DNA from: Cyathus striatus
Taxonomy: Eukaryota > Basidiomycota > Agaricomycetes > Agaricales > Nidulariaceae
Direction of reading: 5' to 3'
Assembly: GCA_025738555.1 (NCBI GenBank)
Contig: JAOVFP010000015.1
Coordinates: 3,162,001-3,226,000, forward strand
DNA length: 64,000 bases
Positions 47,470 to 58,283 of the stretch are shown here, one piece after another; the first letter of the stretch is position 1; each line of letters opens with the position of its first letter. The notes below the pieces were generated by a model. That model ran no database searches. It worked only from the letters and a program-made list of their open reading frames with translations, and was not told where the DNA came from. A program made the translations under genes and the position numbers.

Positions 47470-49393
47470 TCACGAATCCCTGTGGTCCTCTCTTCCCCGT
47501 TTAGCAGGCATTTCTTCTGGTCCGCCTTCTGACTCGTGCTTGCGTTTGGACTTTGATGGTAGCTGACTAGGGCGAGCATGCAGTGTATTAGTCGAAGCAC
47601 GGCGCGATCCAGGTGTTGGGCTATTCTGCTGCTTTCGTATTTTTCGTACAAGTTTTCCAATCACTGCAGAAAGCAAAGTCAGGTGATATCATACAGAGAC
47701 AGAAAAATGGACTTACACTTCTCATTCCTGCGATAATATTCGGTCCAGGACTTGTAGGAACGTTGGGGATGCTGTTTCAACTGGTAAAATAACCATGACA
47801 ACAAGATACACCTCAAACCCTACCTTCTCGCAAAATGGTTCCCATCTTTCCTTTGAAGATGCTTCTTCCCAATCTGGGAACGTAGATATATACTTAGCGG
47901 CAATATAGTGGTCCGCTTCCGTGAAGGGTTCTCCTTTGGAGCCCATTTCGCTTTCCTTGTATACTGTGATTGGCTCATCATCGTCACTTGACTCGCCTTC
48001 AATATCCTCTTCTTCCTCTTCTTCACCTTCAGTGCTGGACTCACGATACTTGGGTCGACGTCGTTGAGGAATTTTTTCTTCCTCCTCACTGGACTCTGAT
48101 CCTTCTTCATCGGAATACTCGTCTCCGCGGGCTGCTGCCAGAATCTTGTCAGGAAGGTCGTGGTTATTGGACCAATGCGAAGCCCAAGACTGAGACGTGT
48201 GATGCGGGGCCTAATATGTGAATTTAGTTTTGATTAGGAGTAGTACCCACTAGTGTACAGCGCACCTTTTCCGCGAGCATATTACAGAGATCCAGCCGTG
48301 TTAATTCCGTGTTTTTACTCAAGTGCCACGAGATAAATTTGATGAAGAAGTCTCGATCCTCTTGAGTATACTTGTTTCCTCTGCCTTGAGGTATGATTCT
48401 TGTCGGAGGACTTGGAGTTCTCGAAGGTGGATCGGGAATTTTAATTTCAGCGTTGGGAGGAGGAAGACGATCGCCATAAACAGGAGCAGGAGCAGTGAGA
48501 CTGTTGATGGTACTGCGACGACCACCCGTAGAAGGAGGAAATTGAATGGATGGGGTAGATTGCTTTGAAGAAGACTGTTTACGTCCTTTGGGAGGAGCTG
48601 AACCAGTGGAAGGTGCCGGGGATGGTTCGACTTTGAAGGATGAAGGTGAAGGCTTCTTGATAGTGGCCGGTTTTGCAGAAGACTTTGGAAAACCCTTGAA
48701 GCCGGCTGCTATTACGTTTGGATCTCGTCCAAATGCTGGAGAAGAAACGGACACAGGAGTGGACTTATTTTCCTTCTGAACAATCGATGCAATCCAGGCA
48801 TCGAGGCGATCCTTGTGGTCGAGATAGTAATCTTTCCAAAGGCTAGCAGAGTGACCATTTTTCTGTGGAGGGAAATATCATCAAAACTTGTGCAGGTTAA
48901 GCAGTAGGAATAGAATACTCACGCCATGTAAGCTATTAAGGCCATCCTTATACGTTTCACCTTTACGTCGACTGCTAAGCAATGCATTGACAAGCGTCAT
49001 TTCGTCGGTGGCTTCTACAGGAGCAGACATGGATAAAGCGTCTTGGAGAACTTGGGCAGGAAGATAGGACATATTGAAACCCGACATGGCAGGAGGAAAT
49101 GGTTGTTGCTGCATTTGATGTGACCATGAGGGGTGGTTGAAGTTCTGCTGAGGATGGTGTTGCGGATGGGAATGCGAGGGCGAATGGGAAGGCATGGGAG
49201 GTTGCCATTGATTGTGGGGGATGTGCTGATTATGAATGGGTTGTTGTTGAAGCCTGTGGGGGATTGACATGTTTCCCTGGAAGTGGGACTGATTCTGAGA
49301 CATAGAGGGAAAGTCAGGATAGGGACTAGAGCTGGTAGACGCGATGTTGTGAGAATTGAAGCCATTAGGGTGAGGGGGGATGCGCGTGTTCAT
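47470..49393 (-). CDS. Protein with two Rap1/Myb-type DNA-binding domains
   Basis: Nuclear protein with a Gln/Pro/His-rich N-terminus (SHSPSHSHPQHHPQQNFNH), a Ser/Pro-rich middle and two Myb-like segments. The first is YTQEDRDFFIKFISWHL followed by SWASHWSNNHDLPDKI. The second is FTEADHYIAAKYISTFPDW followed by YKSWTEYYRRNEKLIGKLVR. Both fit the Rap1-type Myb (Myb_DNA-bind_2) pattern. An acidic block (EEEEEDIEGESSDDDEP) and basic tail (KSKRKHESEGG, PAKRGREDHRDS) flank the second. A telomeric role is known for RAP1 relatives but cannot be shown here; no BRCT domain is visible. The ATG at 49393 starts MNTRIPPHPNG. Confidence 0.75.
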
Positions 49394-49854
49394 CGTTGGA
49401 GTATGAAGCGAGTAAAGTATGGGTTCTGTTGAAAGAGAAAAGAGTTAGACAAGGCCAAAATAAAGAGATTGAAAAGAGAGAGATGGAGACATAAGACATA
49501 CGAAGCTTAAGGAGAGCAGGCAGCAGCAGGCTCAAGAGAAGCTGGACGATGGGGGTATTAGAAGAGAAAGGCTGGGGATTGGCAGATTGGGGGGGAGGGG
49601 CAGGGCGAGGAGGAGCAGAGACGGAGACGGCGGAGAATGCATCCAGCTCACCCTCTCCTTGGCCTTCTCGCCTCTCCGAACAGAAAATCGCGACTCTCCG
49701 TGACACTCTCTGTGACGCCCTGTGACATACTTCGCACACGTGATGCCGTCGCGTAATTGCCACGCCTGCTTCAACTATTTACCCGCCGGGCTCCGGGTCG
49801 TCCCAGTCTCGCTTACTTACCCCGCATCCACTCTTGTCCCCCACATCCACATCC
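49394..49854. promoter_or_regulatory. Divergent promoter region, Myb gene and MMSDH
   Basis: This 461-bp spacer separates two opposite starts. The 49500-49690 part is purine-rich on the plus strand, that is, a CT-rich leader for the minus-strand gene. The 49800-49854 part is pyrimidine-rich for the plus-strand gene. Confidence 0.5.
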
Positions 49855-52306
49855 ATGCCTCTCTCCTGCTTCCCTTCCATCCCCCCCTGCGTTCGCACCT
49901 TTGCAACCTCCGCACATCTCAAGGCACTCAGCGCAGCTGCTCGCCCCAAAGCAGAACATATATCGGCCCATTGGCAGGGAACCAGCGCAACTGGAGGCAC
50001 TACCAAGAACTTCATTGCCGGCCAGTTTTCCGAAAGCAAGGCAACGCGTTGGTTTGACCTTCATGACCCGGTGAGCAGCTGCTCATCTCGCTCCACAGCC
50101 GGCTTTCAGCTCACTGACATTCATTAGTCAACCCAAACCGTCCTGTCCCGTGTTCCGCAGACTACAGACGAGGAGTTTAAGCAGGCTGTAGATGCTGCTG
50201 CAACCGCATTTAGGTCATGGAGTCGCACAAGCATTATCACCCGTCAGAGATTTGTCATGGAGTACCCGCCTGTCCTTTCTCCTCTATAGCATAATTTATT
50301 AACTCTGTATTGATGCAGACTTCAGCATTTACTTCGCAAGAATGCAGATGCTATTGCAAACAGCATTGTTTTGGAGCAAGGGAAGACCCTGGCCGGTAAG
50401 TTTCGATCAGTTTGTCCCGCGTTGCTTGTTTCTAGCTTAATTATTATGACCAATTAGATGCACATGGAGATTTACTGCGTGGTTTGCAAGTTGTTGAGAC
50501 CGCTGCTGGAATCACATCAACTCTTCTCGGAGACAAGATCGAAGGTTTTTAACACATTGCTTCTAATGTTGCTATATAATATTCTGATGTGGACTTCAGT
50601 CAGCAAGGATATGGATACAGAAGTACGAAGGGTGCCTCTTGGAGTTTGTGCTAGTGTTGCACCGTTTAATTTTCCTGCGTGAGTCTATCAATGTGATGTC
50701 CTTTATCTGCCTATAGTTCCGCTCATATGATTACTTAGTATGATTCCTCTTTGGACAATACCCATGGCCGCTGTTACCGGTAATACCTTAATTTTGAAGC
50801 CATCGGAGAGGGATCCAGGCGCTGCAATGATGATTGCGGAGCTCTGTCAGCAGGCAGGTCTGTGCTCTAACTAGTCCCTCCTGTTCCCCACAACGAACAA
50901 TCATCTTAATATAGGACTTCCTGATGGTGTTTTGAATATCATCCATGGAGGTGTCCCAACCGTGAACGCCATATGTGACCACCCAGCAATTAAAGCCATT
51001 AGCTTTGTAGGTGGTGACCGTGCTGGAAAACATATTTACGAAAGGTGGTCCCATTTTGTTACTATACGATAATTCGCACACTAATACGTGGAACTATAAT
51101 CAGAGGCACGCAGAATGGTAAACGAGTGCAGGTGCGAAATAACCGCGCGATTTTGGCTAATAAACTCTAACGAAGAGCCCGTATAAACGACAGGCTAACC
51201 TAGGAGCCAAAAACCATGCTGTACTTATGCCCGATGGTATTAGTATTATTGTAAATATCCTTGTTACTTTACTGAAGATCGGTTTAGCAAACAAGAATCT
51301 AGCTTTGAATTCTATTGTGGGAGCAGCTTTTGGAGGTAAGCTAAACCTAGGAACAGCTCTAACGATGCTTAATACTCTCCAGCGGCGGGACAGCGCTGTA
51401 TGGCAGTATCCGTTGGTATGTTCTAGATCATGTTGTTTCCTGCATGGCCTAACATACGAACAAGCGGTTCTTGTTGGCGACGCGCAGTCGTGGCTTCCAG
51501 AGTTAGTTGATCGAGCTAATAAGCTTTGTGTTGATGGTGGCTTCGAAGCGGGGGCGGACTTGTATGTTCCACATAATCTAATGTCGGTTGTCATTTACAA
51601 AGCTTTGTGTTCAGAGGGCCTCTCATATCACCCGCTGCCAAGGAAAGGGTGACAAGTCTAATTGCCTCTGCGGAGAAGGAAGGAGGCAAGGTTTTACTCG
51701 ACGGGCGAGGCATTCAAGTCGATGGATATCCTGATGGGAACTTCGTGGGCCCCACCATAATTGAAGGAGAAACATCAATGAAATGCTACAAGTAAGACAT
51801 TCTATAACATATTCATACCGTGTATTTACATTGTTCTCTAAGAGAGGAGATATTCGGACCCGTCTTGATTGTCCTCCGAGCTGAGAACTTGGACGATGCT
51901 ATTGACGTTATCAATGTGAACCGATATGGCAATGGAACCGCTATCTTCACGCAGTCAGGAGCTACCGCTCGCAAGTTTGAGACCGAGGTAAATGTTGGAC
52001 AGATAGGTATTAATGTACCCATTCCAGTCCCACTTCCAATGTTCTCTTGGAGCGGAAATAAGGTAAAAAGCATGAGTTACTTTTTGGTGGCTAGAATTGA
52101 CACATGCGGCCACAGGGCAGTGTTCTGGGAGACATCGGATTCTATGGAAAGAGTGGTATCAATTTCTATACTCAAAACAAGGTAATCCATTATTACATGT
52201 GTTTGCTATCCGTGTCCTAAATCCTCGTTAGACTATCACTAGCCTCTGGAGAGCACAAGATGCCATTGGAAACCGTGCAACCGTCGATATGCCTACACAC
52301 CATTAA
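49855..52306 (+). CDS. Methylmalonate-semialdehyde dehydrogenase (CoA-acylating), mitochondrial
   Basis: ALDH6 enzyme of valine and pyrimidine catabolism, oxidising methylmalonate semialdehyde to propionyl-CoA. The N-terminus ([19 protein letters not shown]) fits a mitochondrial presequence. Family motifs appear in order: [84 protein letters not shown], and [12 protein letters not shown] with the catalytic Cys. [30 protein letters not shown] and [20 protein letters not shown] follow, ending [10 protein letters not shown]. The intron phases I checked join these segments cleanly. The stop is at 52304..52306, only 64 bp from the stop of the convergent phosphatase gene. Confidence 0.94.
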
Positions 52307-52370
52307 ACTCGACTTCTTGCCATACTATCACGCTTTGCACATTCATGTAATACTAGTCACAAATCCGGAT

Positions 52371-53080
52371 TCATGCTTTATTCTTTCCAAGTACTTCGTC
52401 GAGAAATGCGTTTGAGAGCAAAACACACTGTTGGAAGACTTTCTCAAATCCGTTCTGAACATGTCAAGAACATGCTTAGTATCCTGTATAGCGTAACAGA
52501 CAATATACTTACCATTCCACCATAGTAAGGATCAGGAATAGGCTTTCCATCCAAATAAGATCCCCATAACCTAACCTCCGCAGTAGCATTGGAAGGCTTA
52601 ATATTTTCCAGATTACGCAAGTTACTCTCATCGGCTGCTAGAATGTGCGTAAATCGTGTAAAATCCGATGTAGCGACTTGTCGGGCTTGACTGTCAATAG
52701 GAACATCATGCTAAAGAGTCACCAGTTAGAACTTACGTGTGCAAGCGACTCATAGTAGATACATAATTGAATCACCTTCTTGCATACAGCCACTGTGCTG
52801 AACAACTGGTATTAGGTTGGCTAATATTATCGGCAATAGAACTTACCGTTCATCGGGTTCCTCCCCTACATGATATCCAGCTGTCCCACAACTATCGACT
52901 ACGATGTCCAGTCCACGCTTCCGGGCTACGTCTTTCAAGACAGCTTCACCCATTGGTGATCGACAAATATTCCCTGTTTATAGAGATATTCGCGTTAGCT
53001 ATATATGTTTGAATAGGATAAAATATTGGTATACCCAAGCAAACCACGAGCACTTTGAGTTCAGCTTCTGAGGATGACAT
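52371..53080 (-). CDS. LTP1: Low-molecular-weight protein tyrosine phosphatase
   Basis: Small cytosolic phosphatase. The P-loop C-x5-R reads VVCLGNICRSPMGEAV, with Cys14 and Arg20, and is interrupted by an intron after the Gly codon. The general-acid Asp is in PIPDPYYGG near the C-terminus. Other family segments are GLDIVVDSCGTAGYH, TRFTHILAADESN and FQQCVLLSNAFLDEVLG. The protein is about 160 residues, the usual size. Start 53080 (MSSSEAELKVLVV), stop 52373..52371. It is convergent with MMSDH and divergent from the SH3BGR-like gene (165 bp). Confidence 0.92.
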
Positions 53081-53245
53081 TATTTTCACGATGTTGGACG
53101 GCTTGGATCAAGCTTGGATGATTGGATCAGATTTAAAGTAGGGTGGGTGTGGGCGGACGTTCATTCATGCGCATTCCATATATGGAAAAAATCATAAGTA
53201 TTTGTCCTGATATCGCGAGTCGGCTATCTTCCTCTGAAACAAGAC

Positions 53246-54173
53246 ATGCCCTCTCCACCGATATCCATTTTCTTAACCACGATAGCTTCACAACCTGCAT
53301 TGAGGCAGCGGCAAGGTGAATACCACCTCGCTTTCATCTTTGCAACCTTACAGTCACTTAAATGTTGGGCACACAGAATACATTTTACGCATTTTACAAG
53401 TCAAGAAGATACCATTCACCTCGTACGATTTAGCGTCCGATGAAGAAGCAAAGCGGCTTTGGAAACGGAAGGCACCGCTAGGTGTGATTATAAATTGGCA
53501 CTGACCAACGTGCAACTCATTTATCTTATAACGGGGATAGATAAACAACAGTTGCCTGGTATTTTGGTAGGAGGACGCTTCCCAGGAGTAAGTCTGTCAG
53601 ATTATATGTAACACGATGATATTATTGTACTAATATTCAGCCTTAGACATTCACTGACTTGTGAGCAAGCCGTTATAGGTACCTACATATCAACCTGATT
53701 TTTCCAGTGAAGAGGCAGTTGAGTATGACGAGCTGGAAACATTCCTTCGGTTAAATGAAAGCTGGGATCCGAAGGTAGATGAGGATCGGCCACTTCCACC
53801 TGCAAAGCCGGTTGGTGTACCCGGCGCTGCACTTCCTCTACAAATGACACCGGAGCATATCACAAAGAAAATAGTCGCCGAACAATCATCTCCACTTAGG
53901 GGAAAGAAAGCCGGCGTCCCAATCAACAAGATTAAAGGCGCATTCGATGTCAGTACAGAGCTTTCGGGTTTTGGGTTACAAGGAGTGACTGTAACAGATG
54001 ATGAGTTGAAGGATTTAGTAGCAGAACTTGGGTTGGAAGGAGAAGAGGCCGGAGATTTGATCAAGGGCCTGAGTGGAACATCGGAATCACCTAAACAAGG
54101 GAATTCTTCGACACCTGAAGAGGAGAAGACTGACAAGACAGATGACAGTAAGACGAAGCCCACAGACGTTTGA
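53246..54173 (+). CDS. SH3BGR/glutaredoxin-like thioredoxin-fold protein
   Basis: The N-terminal thioredoxin-like domain opens ISIFLTTIASQPALRQRQ, then YILRILQVKKIPFTSYDLAS and QQLPGILVGGRFPG. This is the SH3BGR (SH3-binding Glu-rich) pattern, lacking a CxxC redox pair. Exons are joined by short introns; one acceptor near 53650 gives GTFTDFEEAVEYDELETFLRL. The C-terminal half, about 110 residues, is acidic/Lys-rich and ends DDSKTKPTDV, with a KKAGVPINKIKGAFDV segment. Its role is unknown, and redox catalysis is unlikely without the Cys motif. Confidence 0.8.
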
Positions 54174-54301
54174 AACTGATAAGGCATCATATACCCCTGT
54201 ATCGTCACGAGGATAATCATTATCTTTCCATTGCATCAGTAAATGCGAATGATATGGGCATCATAAACATACAAGTACGCAATACTCTTCTATAGTCAAT
54301 A

Positions 54302-55430
54302 TTAGTTGTCGGAGTCAGATAAATTGGTTTGAAATCGGTTTGAACGGCGTCGGCGAAGAGGATGGGGCGCCTGCGATGGCTCGGGTGTATTCATATTAGG
54401 ATCTTCAGTCTTCACCTGATCGTCATTTGTAAGTAGCCGGAATTTGGGGAGTGATAGTGAAACAAACATTGTAGTCCTTCATTTCTACATCATTGGCGAT
54501 ATGTTTAGATGGTAACACCATTTCTTCCTTAACTTCTTCCTTTATGAGATTTGAATGTGGCAGAACTTTGGGAAGAATGCACAGTCCCACTGTACACGAG
54601 AGAATCACAAAGAATATTGCTCCAGATATCAGGCTAGCTGTCAGCGGGAATCGCATTGCGATACCACTGAAAAGGTAAATGAGAGGATATTCCACGATAC
54701 GAATGTCAGGTTGACATTGAATCACCAACCTTATGCCACGGGGAATAGCAACACCTCGCAGTTGGGCGTAAATAACGTTTAATTCGCGGCCTTCACCCTT
54801 CCTAGACTCGTCCAACCATCACGTCTACCTATCTCCACTCTGGCTAACACTTTCGTCATCATCGGAGTAAAAGAAGGAATGAGGGGAATAAAAATTTGAG
54901 TAGTATCTTTCTTTCGGAAAAAGAAAGACTGTTCAGAAAGAACAATGGCCTTGGAAGGTTAGCTTAATATGGATTCCACCGTTTGTCAAGACTGATACTC
55001 ACGGCACGACGAGAGGATGACAACGTTTGGTTTGATGTTGACGTTAATACGAGATTCGTCATGAAGTTTCCGAGTCCAAGATTGGATTCTGTGATTGGCA
55101 CGACGAGACGTAAAGAAACAGAGTAACTCTGTGACGCTATAAGGTCTGGCACGCTAGCAAGAGCGTAAGGAGGTATACCATCTCTGGGATAGACTTAGTA
55201 TTTGACAAAAACACGTAAGCATGTAAATACCCGTATTGTAGGTATAAGGGAGCTTCCCAGCTCACTGCTAGGTTCTGCCAGACGAACAAGCCCGAGAGGA
55301 AGGATAGAATAGATATCAAAGGCAAAAACGAGACATAAACCAGGATAGGGATTATATGAGGAGAATAGGGACGAATGAAGGAAATGAAGCTCAAGAATGT
55401 GGAATGAATGAATGTAAGAAGTAAGGCCAT
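54302..55430 (-). CDS. SEI1: Seipin
   Basis: ER protein that organises lipid-droplet formation. Two hydrophobic spans flank a luminal beta-sandwich. The first includes SPHIIPILVYVSFLPLISIL and the second FPLTASLISGAIFFVILS. The luminal domain has VSLRLVVPITESNLGLGNFM, the seipin hallmark, and an ISLDKR-like lead-out. The C-terminal tail is Lys/Glu-rich, then an intron (gtttgt...gatcag) joins VKTEDPNMN and RRRRSNRFQ. Start 55430 (MALLLTF); an in-frame ATG at 55445 is an alternative. Stop 54304..54302. It is divergent from the unknown gene at 55609 and convergent with the SH3BGR-like gene. Confidence 0.87.
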
Positions 55431-55608
55431 GGTCTTATATTGCAACAGGTTACAGGACAGAGTTGGGACTAAGAACTATGTAATGCTAATAAATAAAATG
55501 TACCTAATCTGAGATCTCTTGTCATGCATCATGTCACGTGGACGCGATAATCAACTAAGTAACTGATTGAAACTCTGCCAGCTTTAACGTCCTTTAACCT
55601 TTACTATC

Positions 55609-56259
55609 ATGTCGGACAGCCCACTTATACGTAGAGATATTAGGAGTCTTTTGGGCCTTCACCCTTCATCAGATCCTTTGACCAACTACATATCAGCACT
55701 ATATTCTTTCATAGGGGCAAGTAATGCCCCATCTCCAGAAATCAAATCGTACCCAGATGCTGTTTACTTCAATTACTTTCCCATAGGCTTTAGCTTGCTT
55801 TTCGTGCCTCAAAAGGGATATAAGCCGACGACTGGGCTGAAACATAACGAACTAAAGGACGAACTGCTGTCATTGGATAGCATTGACATCTATAATCCAC
55901 TAAAACCCAAGCCCTCACAAGAGCGGTCCAAATCTGCACCGTCTCGGAATTCAGAATTGATTTTTAGCCAGTTCCCCGTTTCTCCGATCGTGCTGTCACT
56001 TGCACTTGATGTAAATGATAAAGACGGAAAGGTGATATCTAGACCCGCCGCTTTTGAAGTCACGCCAAGCAGTACTGGAAAGGAATTCGTGCAGTCCCTA
56101 GGAGAGCCTGACAGAAAGGGAGGAGGCGCAGGGCCTTCTTCTGGATCGATAGGGATTTGGTGCGAGTGGACAAAGGACGGAGTCATGGTGGAATTTGGAG
56201 GAGAGAAGCTAAAGGTCCGCAGGCATGGGAGAGAGGGAAAGATGCGGTATGGAAAGTGA
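55609..56259 (+). CDS. Conserved-looking protein of unknown function, single exon
   Basis: A 216-codon uninterrupted frame, MSDSPLIRRDIRSLLGLHPS..., unusual here because most genes in the window have introns. No catalytic motif, signal peptide or transmembrane segment is seen. The N-terminal half is hydrophobic-rich (YISALYSFIGASN, YFNYFPIGFSLLFVPQKG). The middle is Ser/Pro-rich. The end has WCEWTKDGVMVEFGGEKLKV then a basic tail. Codon use and the divergent placement next to seipin (178 bp) support a real gene. I do not recognise a family. Confidence 0.6.
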   Translation: MSDSPLIRRDIRSLLGLHPSSDPLTNYISALYSFIGASNAPSPEIKSYPDAVYFNYFPIGFSLLFVPQKGYKPTTGLKHNELKDELLSLDSIDIYNPLKPKPSQERSKSAPSRNSELIFSQFPVSPIVLSLALDVNDKDGKVISRPAAFEVTPSSTGKEFVQSLGEPDRKGGGAGPSSGSIGIWCEWTKDGVMVEFGGEKLKVRRHGREGKMRYGK

Positions 56260-56590
56260 TAACGCTATTTGTCCCCAAATAAGACGGGCGATGAGATGTA
56301 TTGTACATGTGTAACAGTATAGTGAGAGTCGATGCATGTGTTTATTGAATACACCGTCTGCATTAACTCCCACTCCCTGTGACCTCTATCCATGCACGCT
56401 GACCTTGGAAATCTTGGTTCCACGCTTTTCAACTCTTTGCGTCCACATATCCACCTTACATGTGATTACAACCAGTTAACATAAAATCTCGCGTTCAAAA
56501 GATTGCAATATTCAGCCTCCTTGCTTCCCCACATTCTTCCCCGCATTACCCCGCATCTCGTATCTTTCATACCTCCTTTTCGTGTCAATA
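56260..56590. promoter_or_regulatory. Intergenic region between two unknown genes
   Basis: This 331-bp spacer has no gene. It ends in a pyrimidine-rich leader (cctccttgcttcccc...) before the ATG at 56591. Confidence 0.5.
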
Positions 56591-57313
56591 ATGGCTGTCC
56601 CTGCAAACTTTACAATTTCAAATATCTCTGGAAAGTTCACAATGGTACCGTTCACCGAATCACCAAAAATCCATCTAATGAAGAATTGAACAGAACAAGT
56701 CACTCAGCGATTCTACTGACACTATTTTACAACTCCAAGGTGTCGGATGGCTCAAGAGGAAAGCAATCAGCCTCGGAACCATCACGCTTTATATCAACCA
56801 TTATAATGACTCTGAAATAGACGTAGAACGCATCGACATTGACCAAACAATCACGGGCGGCATATCTGGGACAAGTGAAAAGCGAATCTTGGACTGGACA
56901 GGGCGTGAGCACGAAGACCATTTATTTGGCGCTGTCGTCGGGAAATCTCGACGTGTCAAGGTTGATGAGCTCGATGAAGAGTGGTTAAAAAGGGATTGGA
57001 CAGAGGATACTCTCGAGCGAGGCGTTGTTCAGTCTTACGTAGAAAGCGACACTCCGAAGAGCGGAACAACCTGGATTGCCAACCAGGTATGAACTGCACC
57101 ATTTCAACTACTAGGATCTGCTGTAATAAACTTCGTAAGACATGGGGTGTCGAAGTCATCAACGGTGACAGAAGGTACGCTCGCCATGTCAAATTCACGG
57201 GTCCTAAAGGAGAGGATATCGAGGCTCGTTTGATTTACGATTACTGTGAGTTAAGCTGATTTCATAGTAAAAACTTCCGGATATTTATGTCCCACCTAGT
57301 TGGGCCTATGTGA
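56591..57313 (+). CDS. Small conserved fungal protein of unknown function (lipocalin-like)
   Basis: Predicted 188-aa cytosolic protein with exons 56591..56644, 56694..57086, 57140..57245 and 57300..57313. No signal peptide or transmembrane segment is seen. It begins FTISNISGKFTM, then GVGWLKRKAISLGTITL, ERIDIDQTITGG, EHEDHLFGAVVGKSRRVKVD, TWIANQTWGVEVINGDRRYA and RHVKFTGPKGEDIEARL, ending YDYFGPM. This all-beta alternation resembles small ligand-binding barrels. I recall very similar uncharacterised proteins across agaricomycetes, but no proven function. Confidence 0.75.
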
Positions 57314-57535
57314 TTTAGAAGTAAAGACTGTCCATGAGAATGCGTTCGAGATGATAATAGTCGTATCCTCGAAGCTGGTGTAATAGAAAGTTTTATTTAT
57401 GTAAAATAATGTCTGAAGGACGGAGCCACGGCGATGCTTATTTATGTATGTAGCTGCGCAGTCTGGCAAACTGGTCACTTGTACTACAGTACCTTACAAC
57501 TGGTGACTATGGCGATGTATCCTGCAGTGATAGAA
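57314..57535. other. AT-rich flank of the gene-poor island
   Basis: This is the 3' flank of the small unknown gene. Only chance frames are seen before the repeat begins. Confidence 0.5.
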
Positions 57536-58283
57536 TGTGGCTACGGCTTCGCGCCCAGCGGTTATGGCCTTGTGCCTTGCGGTTTGGGTGTTGTGCCCTG
57601 CGATTATGGCTATGCGTCCCGCGATTATGACTTTGGGCCCTGCGATTATGGCTATGCGCCTTGTGATTATGGCTTTACGCCCCGCGATTATGACTTTTGG
57701 ACCTTGCAGTTTGGGCTTTGTGCCCTGCGATTATGGCTTTACGCCTTGCGATTACAGCTTCGTGCCCCGCGGTGTGTCTATGGCTTTATGTGTTGCGCTT
57801 TGGGGGCATTTCGCCCTGTGATTACTGGCTGGGCACCATGCGGTTATGGCATTGGGCCTTGCGGCTACAGTCTTCTACCCTATGGCTATGGTTTCACGTG
57901 GTGTGGTTACAGATTTGCGCCTTTACGTTTGGGATCTGCCCCTTGCAGTTATGGCTCTGTCCCCTATAGCTATGGCTTCGCGCCCTGCGGTTTACAGATT
58001 TGCGACCTATGGTTATGGATTTGTGCCCTGTGGTTATGGTTTTGTGTCCTATGGCTATAGCCTTGCACCTTTGCAAATACGGATGTGCTCCCTGCGGTTA
58101 GAGATTTGTGCCACAGGGCTGTAGATTTGTGCTCTGCGAATATGAATTTGTGCCCTGTGGCTATCGCTTTGCGTCGTTCGATATGGGATTTGCACCAGGC
58201 TGCAGTCCGTGACTTTGCACTTTATGGTTATGGACTCACGCATACACCTTGTGGCTGTGGCTTCGCGTCTTGAAGTTTGAGTT
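57536..58283. repeat. Degenerate 21-bp minisatellite
   Basis: Tandem units of about 21 bp with consensus TGCGRTTATGGCTWTGYGCCC. The first eight units (57536-57703) are exactly 21 bp each. Later copies show indels and substitutions but keep the TTATGGCT and TGCCCTG cores to about 58283, implying roughly 35 units, with weak remnants to about 58700. Plus-strand frames are open because the unit has no stop; the first frame reads C-[GD]-Y-[GD]-x-x-P. Pattern loss after about 57703 and the open overlapping frames argue against a true protein. Confidence 0.8.

Noticed and set aside
49532..49774. Minus-strand frames upstream of the Myb gene
   Set aside because: Low-complexity Ser/Pro/Leu translation of a CT-rich leader; no domain.
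57434..58060. 208-codon Cys/Tyr/Gly-rich repeat protein
   Set aside because: Period-21 DNA lacks stops in several plus-strand frames at once; the pattern shifts frame after about 57703; no start context or introns support it.
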